5,799 bases of DNA, from contig JAUNUE010000119.1 of NCBI GenBank assembly GCA_030538335.1, positions 1-5,799 of the forward strand, given 5' to 3'. Positions 1 to 5,060 of the stretch are shown here, piece after piece (position 1 is the first letter of the stretch; every line of letters starts with the position of its first letter). Both the position numbers and the translations under genes were made by a program. The notes beneath the pieces are model-generated. The model ran no database searches and had not been told where the DNA came from. It was given only the letters and a program-made list of their open reading frames with translations. The stretch comes from Allobrachymonas sp. Its GTDB lineage: Bacteria > Pseudomonadota > Gammaproteobacteria > Burkholderiales > Burkholderiaceae_C.

Positions 1-80
1 CCAATCATCTCAAGAAGTTAGCATGTGGTGGACACATGTTTGCTTCCTAAGACCCCTGCTGAATACGAATACAGATGCGG

Positions 81-341
81 CTACAGCGTACTATGCGCAT
101 CGGCATAAGAGCCGTGCGCTTCAAATACCCGGTTCCAGCCCTGCGCACAGGCTTGTGCCAGGCGCTGCTGCTCGGTGCGCGCCAGGGTTTCACGCGCTAC
201 ATATTCGGCAAGCAAACTTTCTACAGTGGCCGACAAATTGCCGCTCAGGGCTTTGGCCTGCTGCGTCAAGTCTTCATTGAGCGTAAGGTTGACCGGGCGC
301 TTGCGACTCGCCTGTGGGGAGATGGGAGGGAGGGTAGGCAT
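81..341 (-). CDS. ccdA: CcdA-family type II antitoxin, no toxin gene seen
   Basis: An 86-residue protein. Residues about 14-48 fit a ribbon-helix-helix fold: a short strand (RPVNLTLNEDL) followed by two helices, the part that binds operator DNA in CcdA. The C-terminal half (W69, N70, then EAHGSYADAHSTL at the end) resembles the CcdB-binding tail of F-plasmid CcdA, which ends in a similar GSFADENRDW sequence. In the family, CcdA neutralises the gyrase poison CcdB and represses its own operon. I chose the ATG at 341-339 because it starts just before the RHH domain and because a promoter and palindromes abut it. Longer in-frame extension runs into repeat DNA. There is no Shine-Dalgarno sequence, since a palindrome occupies that place, so a leaderless message is likely. 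Downstream, all three minus-strand frames close before the window edge (stops at 49-47, 20-18 and 12-10), so an adjacent ccdB is not visible. Confidence 0.85.
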   Translation of the reverse strand: MPTLPPISPQASRKRPVNLTLNEDLTQQAKALSGNLSATVESLLAEYVARETLARTEQQRLAQACAQGWNRVFEAHGSYADAHSTL

Positions 342-360
342 ATGCGCATTGTATGCGCAT
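342..360. promoter_or_regulatory. Paired 8-bp palindromes, candidate CcdA operator
   Basis: Two copies of the perfect palindrome ATGCGCAT lie at 342-349 and 353-360. They are 11 bases apart start to start, which is close to one helical turn, so they would present on the same DNA face. The -10 box (348-353) spans their junction. Ribbon-helix-helix antitoxins bind as dimers to short palindromes in their own promoters, so these are the natural autorepression sites. A third copy at 93-100 lies inside the 3' end of ccdA. Binding is inferred and not shown. Confidence 0.5.
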
Positions 361-377
361 AATCTGGTGTTTGGCAA
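348..377 (-). promoter_or_regulatory. Predicted sigma70 promoter of ccdA (leaderless)
   Basis: On the minus strand TTGCCA (377-372, 5 of 6 to TTGACA) and TACAAT (353-348, 5 of 6 to TATAAT) are separated by 18 bases. Transcription would begin about 7 bases after the -10 box, at or next to the A of the ccdA ATG at 341, giving a leaderless mRNA. The absence of a ribosome-binding site upstream of that ATG is consistent with this. Confidence 0.55.
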
Positions 378-519
378 ACGGGAGAAATATAGACAAAACC
401 TCAAAAAAAACCGACACCCTCTCCTGCCGTTGCGGTGGTCAAAGACGGGTTGTTTGCCAAATCCGGGTTCTGTCTCTATCGGCGCATGGGACATCAGCAC
501 CTTGGGGCTGTACGGGCAG

Positions 520-552
520 ATTGCCGCGTCGCGCCCAGGCGCTCCTCGCAAT
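520..552 (-). repeat. REP-like palindromic element, copy A
   Basis: Outer arms ATTGC (520-524) and GCAAT (548-552) enclose an inner stem GCGCC (531-535) / GGCGC (538-542). On the minus strand it begins GTCATTGCGAGGAGCGC and ends GCGGCAATCTGCC, which matches a type of dispersed intergenic repeat common in bacterial genomes. It is inverted relative to the copy at 609-638. Confidence 0.7.
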
Positions 553-608
553 GACAGGGTTTGAAAACTTCTGCGCCCTCTGCCTGCCGCTTCCTTCTCA
601 TTTTCGTC

Positions 609-638
609 ATTGCGAGCCGCCGCAGGCGGCGTGGCAAT
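609..638 (+). repeat. REP-like palindromic element, copy B
   Basis: Outer arms ATTGC (609-613) and GCAAT (634-638) enclose an inner stem GCCGCC (616-621) / GGCGGC (625-630) with a 3-base loop. The flanks (CGTCATTGCGAG at the start, GGCAATCTGC at the end) match the reverse complement of copy A. The inner stem sequence differs from copy A but is fully paired in both, so the fold is kept where the sequence is not. Confidence 0.7.
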
Positions 639-712
639 CTGCTGGCACAGACAAGGCTTGTTGCGCCACAGCACATGGTGTCTGGGGGCAGTGGGTCCTG
701 CAACTTCGCGCA

Positions 713-740
713 GTTGGGGTTCGCTGCGCTCACCACCAAC
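713..740. repeat. Imperfect palindrome, GTTGG...CCAAC element
   Basis: GTTGG (713-717) pairs with CCAAC (736-740), and GGT (718-720) with ACC (732-734), leaving a single bulged A at 735 and a loop rich in CGCTGCGC. The sequence continues CCAACCTACCG. It resembles the dispersed GTTGGG-TTCGC-TGCGCTC-CCAACCTACG element found between genes in many proteobacteria. Confidence 0.6.
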
Positions 741-796
741 CTACCGAATTGGAGTTGCCAAAACCAATGCGATCGTTCCCATGCTCCAACCTTGTA

Positions 797-818
797 GCGT
801 GGGCATGTATGCCCACGC
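797..818. repeat. Perfect 10-bp inverted repeat
   Basis: GCGTGGGCAT (797-806) and ATGCCCACGC (809-818) are exact reverse complements around a 2-base centre. It lies 54 bases past the tmk stop codon. Neither strand has a U tract after the stem, so it looks more like a repeat or protein-binding palindrome than an intrinsic terminator. Stabilising the tmk mRNA 3' end is possible. Confidence 0.65.
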
Positions 819-871
819 AGTCAGGCGGTATTTACAAGTCTTGAGCGTGGACACAACTACCACCTGCACAT

Positions 872-1534
872 CTACAAAAACCCGCGTTGTTGCAGGGCCT
901 GCATCACTTGTTGCCACACGCTTTCTACAGCTTGTGTGGCATCCACACGCACAAAGCGATCAGGCTGCTCGGCAGCGCGGCGTGCGTAGCCTTCACGCAC
1001 ACGCTCAAAAAACGCGGTTGGCTCGGCTTCGAACTTGTCGGGCAAACGTGCGCCCGCCAACCGTTCAGTAGCCACAGTTGCGGGTAGGTCAAACCACAGG
1101 GTGAGGTCGGGTTGCAGTAGTGTGCCCTGCCCTGCTTCGGCTTTTTCAACCTGTGCCAGCACCATTTTTTCGAGTTCTTGCAGGGTGTTCCAGTCAAAAC
1201 CGCGCCCTGCACCCTGGTAAGCGAAAGTGGCGTCGGCAAAGCGGTCGCACAGCACCACTTCTCCACGCGCCAGCGCCGGGGCGATGACTTGCTGCACATG
1301 GTCGCGGCGGGCGGCGAACACCAGCAGCGCTTCGGTCAGCGCGTCCATCTTGTCGTGCAGCACCAAGGTACGCAGTTGTTCAGCCAGCGGGGTACCGCCG
1401 GGTTCGCGGCTTTGGGTCACGATTCTGCCTTGTGCAGTAAAAGCCTGCACCAGCGGTGCCAGATGGGTGGTTTTGCCTGCGCCATCAATGCCTTCAAAAG
1501 TGATGAACAGGCCTTGCGGTCGGGAAATACTCAT
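872..1534 (-). CDS. tmk: Thymidylate kinase (dTMP kinase)
   Basis: A 220-residue cytoplasmic kinase that phosphorylates dTMP to dTDP with ATP, an essential step towards dTTP. The P-loop is FEGIDGAGKTT at residues 13-23, with K21 the phosphate-binding lysine. REPGG at 43-47, the DR pair at 97-98 followed by YQG at 106-108, and the LID-region stretch ARLPDKFE at 162-169 are all in place. Length fits the family (about 205-220). The ATG at 1534-1532 overlaps the mltG stop codon as ATGA, so it is probably translated by coupling with mltG; no clear Shine-Dalgarno sequence is visible. The mltG-tmk order is standard in proteobacteria. The DNA polymerase III delta-prime gene (holB) that often follows is absent from the next 500 bases, which carry repeats instead. 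Confidence 0.97.
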   Translation of the reverse strand: MSISRPQGLFITFEGIDGAGKTTHLAPLVQAFTAQGRIVTQSREPGGTPLAEQLRTLVLHDKMDALTEALLVFAARRDHVQQVIAPALARGEVVLCDRFADATFAYQGAGRGFDWNTLQELEKMVLAQVEKAEAGQGTLLQPDLTLWFDLPATVATERLAGARLPDKFEAEPTAFFERVREGYARRAAEQPDRFVRVDATQAVESVWQQVMQALQQRGFL

Positions 1535-2535
1535 GGCCGCTTCAGAATATATTTGCGTACAGCGCGGTTGTGCGCTTCGAGGTTTTCGCTGAATTCGCTT
1601 GCGCCCGTGCCGTCGTTGCGCGACACAAAATACAGCGCCTTGCTGTCGGCCGGGTTGGCGGCTGCGGCCAGCGCGGCTTCGCTGGGCATGGCGATGGGCG
1701 TGGGCGGCAGCCCCAGGCGGGTGTAGGTGTTGTAGGGCGTGTCGCGCTGCAGGTCGGCGCGTGTGATGTTGCCGTCGTAGGCTTCGCCCATGCCGTAGAT
1801 CACGGTCGGGTCGGTTTGCAGCCGCATATTGATGCGCAGCCGGTTGACCATAACGGCCGACACCAACGTGCGGTCGGGGCCGTAACCGGTTTCCTTCTCG
1901 ACAATGCTGGCCAGCTTCAACAGCTCATACGGCGTTTCGAGCGGCAAATCCATGTCGCGACTTTGCCAGGCGGCATCAAGCTTGCGCTGCATGGTGTCGT
2001 AGGCCAGCTTCAAAATATCCAGATCGGAGGTGTTGCGGGCGTATTTGTAGGTATCGGGAAAGAACATGCCCTCGGCCTTGGTGCCTTCGGGTGCGCCCAG
2101 TTTCTGCATCAGGGTGGTATCGCTCAAGGCACCGCTGTCGTGGCGCAAGTCTTCGGCATCTCTCATCGCGGCGCGCACCTGCCGGATGTTCCAACCCTCG
2201 CCTATGCGCACGCTGCGCATGCCGAACTCACCGCGCACCAGCTTGCGCAACAGGCTGCGCGGTGTGTCGTTGGGGCGCAGCTCGTAACTGCCCTTTTTGA
2301 ACCGGCTGGCTTGTCCGGTAAGCGTCAACCAGGTTTGCAGCAGCGTGGGCGATGTGGTGACGCCTGCTTCGGCCAGCTTGCGTGCCACGCCTGCTGCGCC
2401 GTCGGTCGGGCCGACCGAGAACTCCACGGTTTTTTTCTCCATTTGCAAGGGCTGGCCCGACCACCATGCCACGCCCCCCCCCGCCACCAGCCCGAAGACG
2501 ATCAAAAAGAAAAATAATTTCAATAATTTGCGCAC
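1531..2535 (-). CDS. mltG: Endolytic murein transglycosylase MltG
   Basis: A 334-residue inner-membrane protein that cleaves nascent glycan strands and is thought to set their final length. After a short basic start (VRKLLK), residues about 5-25 form a membrane anchor rich in F, L, I, V and G (KLFFFLIVFGLVAGGG). The YceG/MltG domain follows. The catalytic glutamate is E213 in LASIVEKET (residues 208-216). QTDPTVIYG (240-248), YNTY (268-271) and LPPTPI (276-281) are hallmark segments. I start it at the GTG at 2535-2533, where the anchor begins and where GGGG lies about 7 bases upstream. The frame stays open to an ATG at 2643, but that adds 36 residues with no family counterpart. The stop overlaps the tmk start by 4 bases, indicating one operon. 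The length matches known MltG (about 330-340). Confidence 0.95.
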   Translation of the reverse strand: MRKLLKLFFFLIVFGLVAGGGVAWWSGQPLQMEKKTVEFSVGPTDGAAGVARKLAEAGVTTSPTLLQTWLTLTGQASRFKKGSYELRPNDTPRSLLRKLVRGEFGMRSVRIGEGWNIRQVRAAMRDAEDLRHDSGALSDTTLMQKLGAPEGTKAEGMFFPDTYKYARNTSDLDILKLAYDTMQRKLDAAWQSRDMDLPLETPYELLKLASIVEKETGYGPDRTLVSAVMVNRLRINMRLQTDPTVIYGMGEAYDGNITRADLQRDTPYNTYTRLGLPPTPIAMPSEAALAAAANPADSKALYFVSRNDGTGASEFSENLEAHNRAVRKYILKRP

Positions 2536-2581
2536 CCGAACCCCGCGGATGAAAACCAGACAAAGAAGCAACCCGTCATCA

Positions 2582-2650
2582 ATACCCTTGCATGCACCCA
2601 TGCTTGCAGCATTGCTACGGCAGTCGGCATGATAATGCAGCATACCCTTG
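2582..2650. repeat. 9-bp direct repeats in the mltG/ygfZ divergent region
   Basis: ATACCCTTG occurs at 2582-2590 and again at 2642-2650, 60 bases apart. TGCAGCAT is also repeated (2605-2612 and 2636-2643). Both lie in the 155-base gap between the divergent mltG and ygfZ starts, where promoters for both genes must sit. I could not pick a convincing -35/-10 pair on either strand. Shared regulator sites are possible but unproven. Confidence 0.35.
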
Positions 2651-2690
2651 TACTTGCGTTAAGCGCAGTCTGGGGTGGGATCACGTACCG

Positions 2691-3731
2691 ATGAACAAAC
2701 CTGTTTCTTCTTTGGATGGCGTTACGCCGCTGTTGCATGCTGCCCCTTCGGCGTGGGCCGTATTGCAAGCACGCGGCGCCGACGCTGCTGATTATCTGCA
2801 GCGCCAGCTCAGCAACGACGTGGCCTCCATGCTGCCTGATGAGGCCCGGCTGGCCGCCTGGTGCAACGCCAAGGGGCGCATGCTCGCGAGTTTTATCGTC
2901 TTGCGTGCGCCTTCAGCCGAGTCAGAAGACGCCTGGTTGCTGCTGTGCCCGCACGATCTGTTGCCCGGTCTGCTGAAAAAAATGCACATGTATATTTTGC
3001 GCAGCAAGGTGGTTCTTGAAGATGTGACTGCGCAATACACCCTGCATGGGCTGATGGGAACTGCTGCTGAACAGCACTGGCAGGCTGCAGGTGGCTCTTT
3101 GCCACCATCGCCGTGGCGAACCCTTTCGCAACCGCACACACAGACGATCGTCCTGCCCCCCGCATCGCTGGTGCCACCCGCGCAAAGCGCCGCCCTGCCC
3201 CGTCTGCTGTGCCTGCAAACCCGCGAGCAGCCTGCCCCCCAAGGCCCCACGTTACCACTTGCCTGCTGGGCCTGGGGCGAAGCCGCCAGCGGCGTAGCCA
3301 CCATCGGCCAGGCGTGCAGCGAACTGTTTGTGCCGCAGATGGTGAATTTTGAAAGCGTGGGCGGCGTGAACTTCAAGAAAGGTTGCTACCCCGGCCAGGA
3401 GGTGGTGGCGCGCAGCCAGTTTCGCGGTGCCATCAAACGGCGCGGACATATTGCTACCTTTGCCTGCAAAGACGGGGAGCCAGCACCCCAAGCGGGTGAT
3501 ACCGTGTGGCAACTGCCCGCTGACACATCCGAAAACCCGGTGCCCGAAGCCGATGCATGCGGCACCGTGGTGCAAGCGGCCTGTTATGGTGGGCATGGCG
3601 TGGCTTTTGTTTCGCTGCACAACCAGGCAGCAGAAGCAGCGGCATCGGGCCAGATGCGTTTGCATGCAGGCAGCGCCACAGGCGCGGAATTGGCCTTGCA
3701 CCCTTTGCCTTATTCCTTTATCGAGGTATGA
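2691..3731 (+). CDS. ygfZ: Folate-binding protein YgfZ (CAF17/IBA57-like)
   Basis: A 346-residue protein of the aminomethyltransferase-like YgfZ family. Members bind tetrahydrofolate and help assemble or repair certain Fe-S enzymes, such as the radical-SAM protein MiaB. The family signature K-G-C-Y-x-G-Q-E is at residues 230-237 (KGCYPGQE), with the conserved cysteine C232, followed by VVARSQFRGAIKRRG. The N-terminal part (LQRQLSNDVASML, then AAWCNAKGRMLASFIV) matches the first folate-binding half. I chose the ATG at 2691 because the family domain begins about 10 residues later and a G-rich GGGGTGGGA (2672-2680) precedes it. An upstream in-frame ATG at 2592 would add 33 residues of no known type. 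It is transcribed divergently from mltG, a common pairing in Burkholderiales. The stop is immediately followed by a terminator. Confidence 0.95.
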   Translation: MNKPVSSLDGVTPLLHAAPSAWAVLQARGADAADYLQRQLSNDVASMLPDEARLAAWCNAKGRMLASFIVLRAPSAESEDAWLLLCPHDLLPGLLKKMHMYILRSKVVLEDVTAQYTLHGLMGTAAEQHWQAAGGSLPPSPWRTLSQPHTQTIVLPPASLVPPAQSAALPRLLCLQTREQPAPQGPTLPLACWAWGEAASGVATIGQACSELFVPQMVNFESVGGVNFKKGCYPGQEVVARSQFRGAIKRRGHIATFACKDGEPAPQAGDTVWQLPADTSENPVPEADACGTVVQAACYGGHGVAFVSLHNQAAEAAASGQMRLHAGSATGAELALHPLPYSFIEV

Positions 3732-3732
3732 A

Positions 3733-3758
3733 AAAACGGCTTCGGAAGAAGCCGTTTT
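3733..3758. terminator. Bidirectional intrinsic terminator between ygfZ and greA
   Basis: An 11-bp perfect stem AAAACGGCTTC (3733-3743) / GAAGCCGTTTT (3748-3758) closes a GGAA loop. On the plus strand it is followed by GTTTT and begins one base after the ygfZ stop. On the minus strand the stem ends in six T's and serves greA, whose stop lies 22 bases away. It fits the convergent gene pair well. Confidence 0.9.
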
Positions 3759-3780
3759 GTTTTCGCAATACCTATTCGGA

Positions 3781-4257
3781 TCAGCGGTACTGCACATCCA
3801 CAATTTCATAGCTGCGCGCGCCAGCGGGGGCCTGCACCACGGCGGTGTCGCCCGCCTGCTTGCCAATCAGCGCGCGGGCAATCGGGCTGCTGATATTGAT
3901 CAGGCCCAGCTTCAGGTCGGCCTCGTCTTCGCCCACGATCTGGTAGGTGATGGTTTCGCCGGAATCTTCGTCCTCAAGCTCTACCGTGGCGCCAAACACC
4001 ACACGGCCATCGGCATCGAGCGTGCTCGGGTCGATGACCTGGGCACTGGAGAGCTTGCCTTCGATCTCGCGGATGCGCGCTTCGATAAAGCCCTGGCGGT
4101 CTTTAGCGGCGTCGTATTCGGCGTTTTCGCTCAGGTCGCCCTGCGCACGCGCCTCGGCAATGGCGTTGACCACCTCGGGGCGGTCTTTGGTCTTCAGGCG
4201 GTGCAACTCTTCCTTGAGTTTTTCTGCACCGCGCAGGGTGATCGGAACGGTACTCAT
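3781..4257 (-). CDS. greA: Transcript cleavage factor GreA
   Basis: A 158-residue protein, the same length as E. coli GreA. It enters the secondary channel of RNA polymerase and stimulates cleavage of backtracked RNA. Residues 1-75 form the antiparallel coiled coil. Its tip carries GDLSENAEY (40-48), with the acidic D41 and E44 that hold the catalytic metal. The C-terminal globular domain contains VVFGATVELED (86-96) and the family stretch SPIARALIG (124-132). I chose the ATG at 4257-4255 (MSTVPITLRG), which fits the family start; an in-frame ATG at 4341 would run through the leader terminator hairpin. Upstream are its own promoter (4355-4383) and a terminator-like hairpin (4273-4304) within the leader. 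Many betaproteobacteria have carB in front of greA, but here greA stands alone and is divergent from a lipoprotein gene. Confidence 0.96.
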   Translation of the reverse strand: MSTVPITLRGAEKLKEELHRLKTKDRPEVVNAIAEARAQGDLSENAEYDAAKDRQGFIEARIREIEGKLSSAQVIDPSTLDADGRVVFGATVELEDEDSGETITYQIVGEDEADLKLGLINISSPIARALIGKQAGDTAVVQAPAGARSYEIVDVQYR

Positions 4258-4272
4258 GTTCTGGCCATCGTC

Positions 4273-4304
4273 AAAAAAGAAAACGCCGGATGCATCATCC
4301 GGCG
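4273..4304 (-). terminator. Leader terminator/attenuator upstream of greA (GraL-like)
   Basis: On the minus strand a 9-bp perfect stem (arms 4304-4296 and 4292-4284, loop at 4295-4293) is followed by UUUUCUUUUUU (4283-4273). It is a textbook intrinsic terminator, placed only 16 bases before the greA start codon and about 44 bases after the predicted transcription start. It can only act on transcripts heading into greA, because the next gene upstream points away. E. coli greA has a comparable leader terminator that yields the short GraL RNA. Confidence 0.75.
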
Positions 4305-4354
4305 GGGAAAAGCCTTGCCGTGCGCTGGCCGCGCGCAGCATGCTGTGTAGGTGG

Positions 4355-4383
4355 ATTATAGCCGTGTAATTCCTTGTTCACAA
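4355..4383 (-). promoter_or_regulatory. Predicted sigma70 promoter of greA
   Basis: On the minus strand TTGTGA (4383-4378, 4 of 6) and a perfect TATAAT (4360-4355) are separated by an ideal 17 bases. Initiation would fall near 4348. That gives a leader of about 75 bases to the U tract and about 90 to the greA ATG. A perfect 10-bp palindrome CAGCATGCTG (4336-4345) lies just inside the transcribed region and could be an operator or an RNA hairpin. Confidence 0.75.
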
Positions 4384-4384
4384 T

Positions 4385-4402
4385 AGCGTGGCGCAACACG
4401 CT
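4385..4402. promoter_or_regulatory. Inverted repeat between divergent greA and lipoprotein promoters
   Basis: AGCGTG (4385-4390) and CACGCT (4397-4402) are perfect 6-bp arms around a 6-base centre. The site lies next to the greA -35 box and covers the place where the lipoprotein gene's -35 should be. A regulator bound here could affect both genes. No protein is assigned. Confidence 0.35.
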
Positions 4403-4407
4403 GCATC

Positions 4408-4413
4408 TAGAAT
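4408..4413 (+). promoter_or_regulatory. Possible -10 box for the lipoprotein gene
   Basis: TAGAAT (5 of 6 to TATAAT) lies 32 bases before the ATG at 4446. No good -35 box stands 16-18 bases upstream; that position is occupied by the inverted repeat at 4385-4402. The promoter may therefore be weak or activator-dependent. Confidence 0.35.
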
Positions 4414-4445
4414 CACACCCATTCTCCATCTGAAAAAGGTACGCC

Positions 4446-5054
4446 ATGACCCAAGCCCAACGCCCTGTTGCACGCCTTGCGCGCCCCGCCCTGTTTGCCA
4501 CGGCCGCCATGGCGCTGTATCTGGCCGGATGCGTCACCGGCCCGGCACCCGTGGCCAGCATCCCCGTAGGGCACACGCTGGGCAAGCCGCAATGTACGTT
4601 TTTTGATGCTTTTCGCGACAACGGCGACGGCACAGTCACCGACCCGCGCAACGGTCTGGTCTGGAAGCGCTGCGCCGAAGGCTACGACTGGCGCGGCAAC
4701 GCCTGCGTGGGCAACGCCATCTACGTCGGCTGGGAAGACGCCATGGCCGGGGCCAGAAAAAGCCGCTACCTCAACCAGGGCGACTGGCGCCTGCCGACCC
4801 GCGCCGAACTTGATGCCGTGGTCAGCCCCAACAAGCAGGCCTGCTTCAACAATGATTTCTACAAAGGCCAGTACGCCGCCAGCCGCACGCTGGCGCACCC
4901 GGTGGACAAATACGGCTTTCCGGGCGGGTTCTGGTCCAACGAAGCCAAGAAAGACAAATTCGGCACCATGGCCTGGTTTGTGAGTTTTGGCAATGGCTTC
5001 AACGGCCAGGCCGATGCGCTGATCCAACCGTATCGGCTGGTGCGCAGGCCTTGA
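4446..5054 (+). CDS. DUF1566 (Lcl C-terminal-like) domain lipoprotein
   Basis: A 202-residue exported lipoprotein of unknown function. Basic residues at positions 6-13 precede a hydrophobic stretch (about 14-25) ending in the lipobox LAGC with C29, the expected lipid-modified cysteine. V30 at +2 suggests outer-membrane sorting. Residues about 57-200 match the DUF1566 pattern: DNGDGTVTDPRNGLVWKRC (58-76), a W-ED-A segment (96-101), GDWRLPTRAEL (112-122), then GFWSNEA (161-167) and a closing AWFVSFGNG. Four further cysteines (C50, C76, C87, C133) could form disulfides in the periplasm or on the surface. AAGG at 4436-4439 is a well-placed ribosome-binding site. The gene is monocistronic, divergent from greA and convergent with glyS. 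The domain is widespread in secreted and surface proteins, but its role is not settled. Confidence 0.85.
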   Translation: MTQAQRPVARLARPALFATAAMALYLAGCVTGPAPVASIPVGHTLGKPQCTFFDAFRDNGDGTVTDPRNGLVWKRCAEGYDWRGNACVGNAIYVGWEDAMAGARKSRYLNQGDWRLPTRAELDAVVSPNKQACFNNDFYKGQYAASRTLAHPVDKYGFPGGFWSNEAKKDKFGTMAWFVSFGNGFNGQADALIQPYRLVRRP

Positions 5055-5060
5055 AGTGAA

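Larger units (their letters stand above)
378..871. other. Gene-free, repeat-rich intergenic region
   Basis: The stretch between the ccdA promoter and the 3' end of tmk has no frame with recognisable protein similarity. It contains two inverted copies of one palindromic element (520-552 and 609-638), a GTTGG...CCAAC element (713-740) and a perfect palindrome (797-818). TTTGGCAAAC at 370-379 recurs as its reverse complement at 452-461. Peptides read from the region, such as HCEERLGATRQSA, are the familiar spurious translations of such repeats. Confidence 0.7.

Noticed and set aside
22..38. CATGTG-N5-CACATG inverted repeat near the left edge, as a terminator
   Set aside because: The stem is short, AT-mixed and has no convincing U tract, and there is too little flanking sequence to judge it.
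1..80. Possible ccdB start downstream of ccdA
   Set aside because: All three minus-strand frames close within the 80 bases, and the only short peptides have no CcdB-like N-terminus.
342..674. Extension of the ccdA frame up to 674
   Set aside because: The added sequence is translated repeat DNA, and it would run through the ccdA promoter and palindromes.
494..739. Small minus-strand open frame with peptides such as CHCEERLGATRQSA
   Set aside because: These peptides are a known artefact of translating ATTGCGAG-type intergenic repeats.
1570..2517. Long plus-strand open frame of 315 residues opposite mltG
   Set aside because: It is antisense to a clearly recognisable MltG, shows no family motifs, and is the expected shadow of a GC-rich gene.
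2536..2643. 36-residue N-terminal extension of MltG from the ATG at 2643
   Set aside because: It precedes a normal membrane anchor, has no family counterpart, and would overlap the divergent control region. The GTG at 2535 fits better.
2592..2690. 33-residue extension of YgfZ from the ATG at 2592
   Set aside because: The added residues are not YgfZ-like and would fill the divergent promoter gap. The ATG at 2691 fits the family start.
4254..4268. Four-codon open frame whose TGA overlaps the greA ATG
   Set aside because: It has no ribosome-binding site because it starts right after the U tract, and so short a frame is easily chance.
3427..4350. Plus-strand open frame of 307 residues from within ygfZ across the terminator and antisense to greA
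   Set aside because: It runs through a strong terminator and two real genes in the wrong frame or strand, with no recognisable domain.
4413..5027. Minus-strand open frame opposite the lipoprotein gene
   Set aside because: The plus-strand frame has a lipobox, a ribosome-binding site and DUF1566 motifs. The antisense frame has none.
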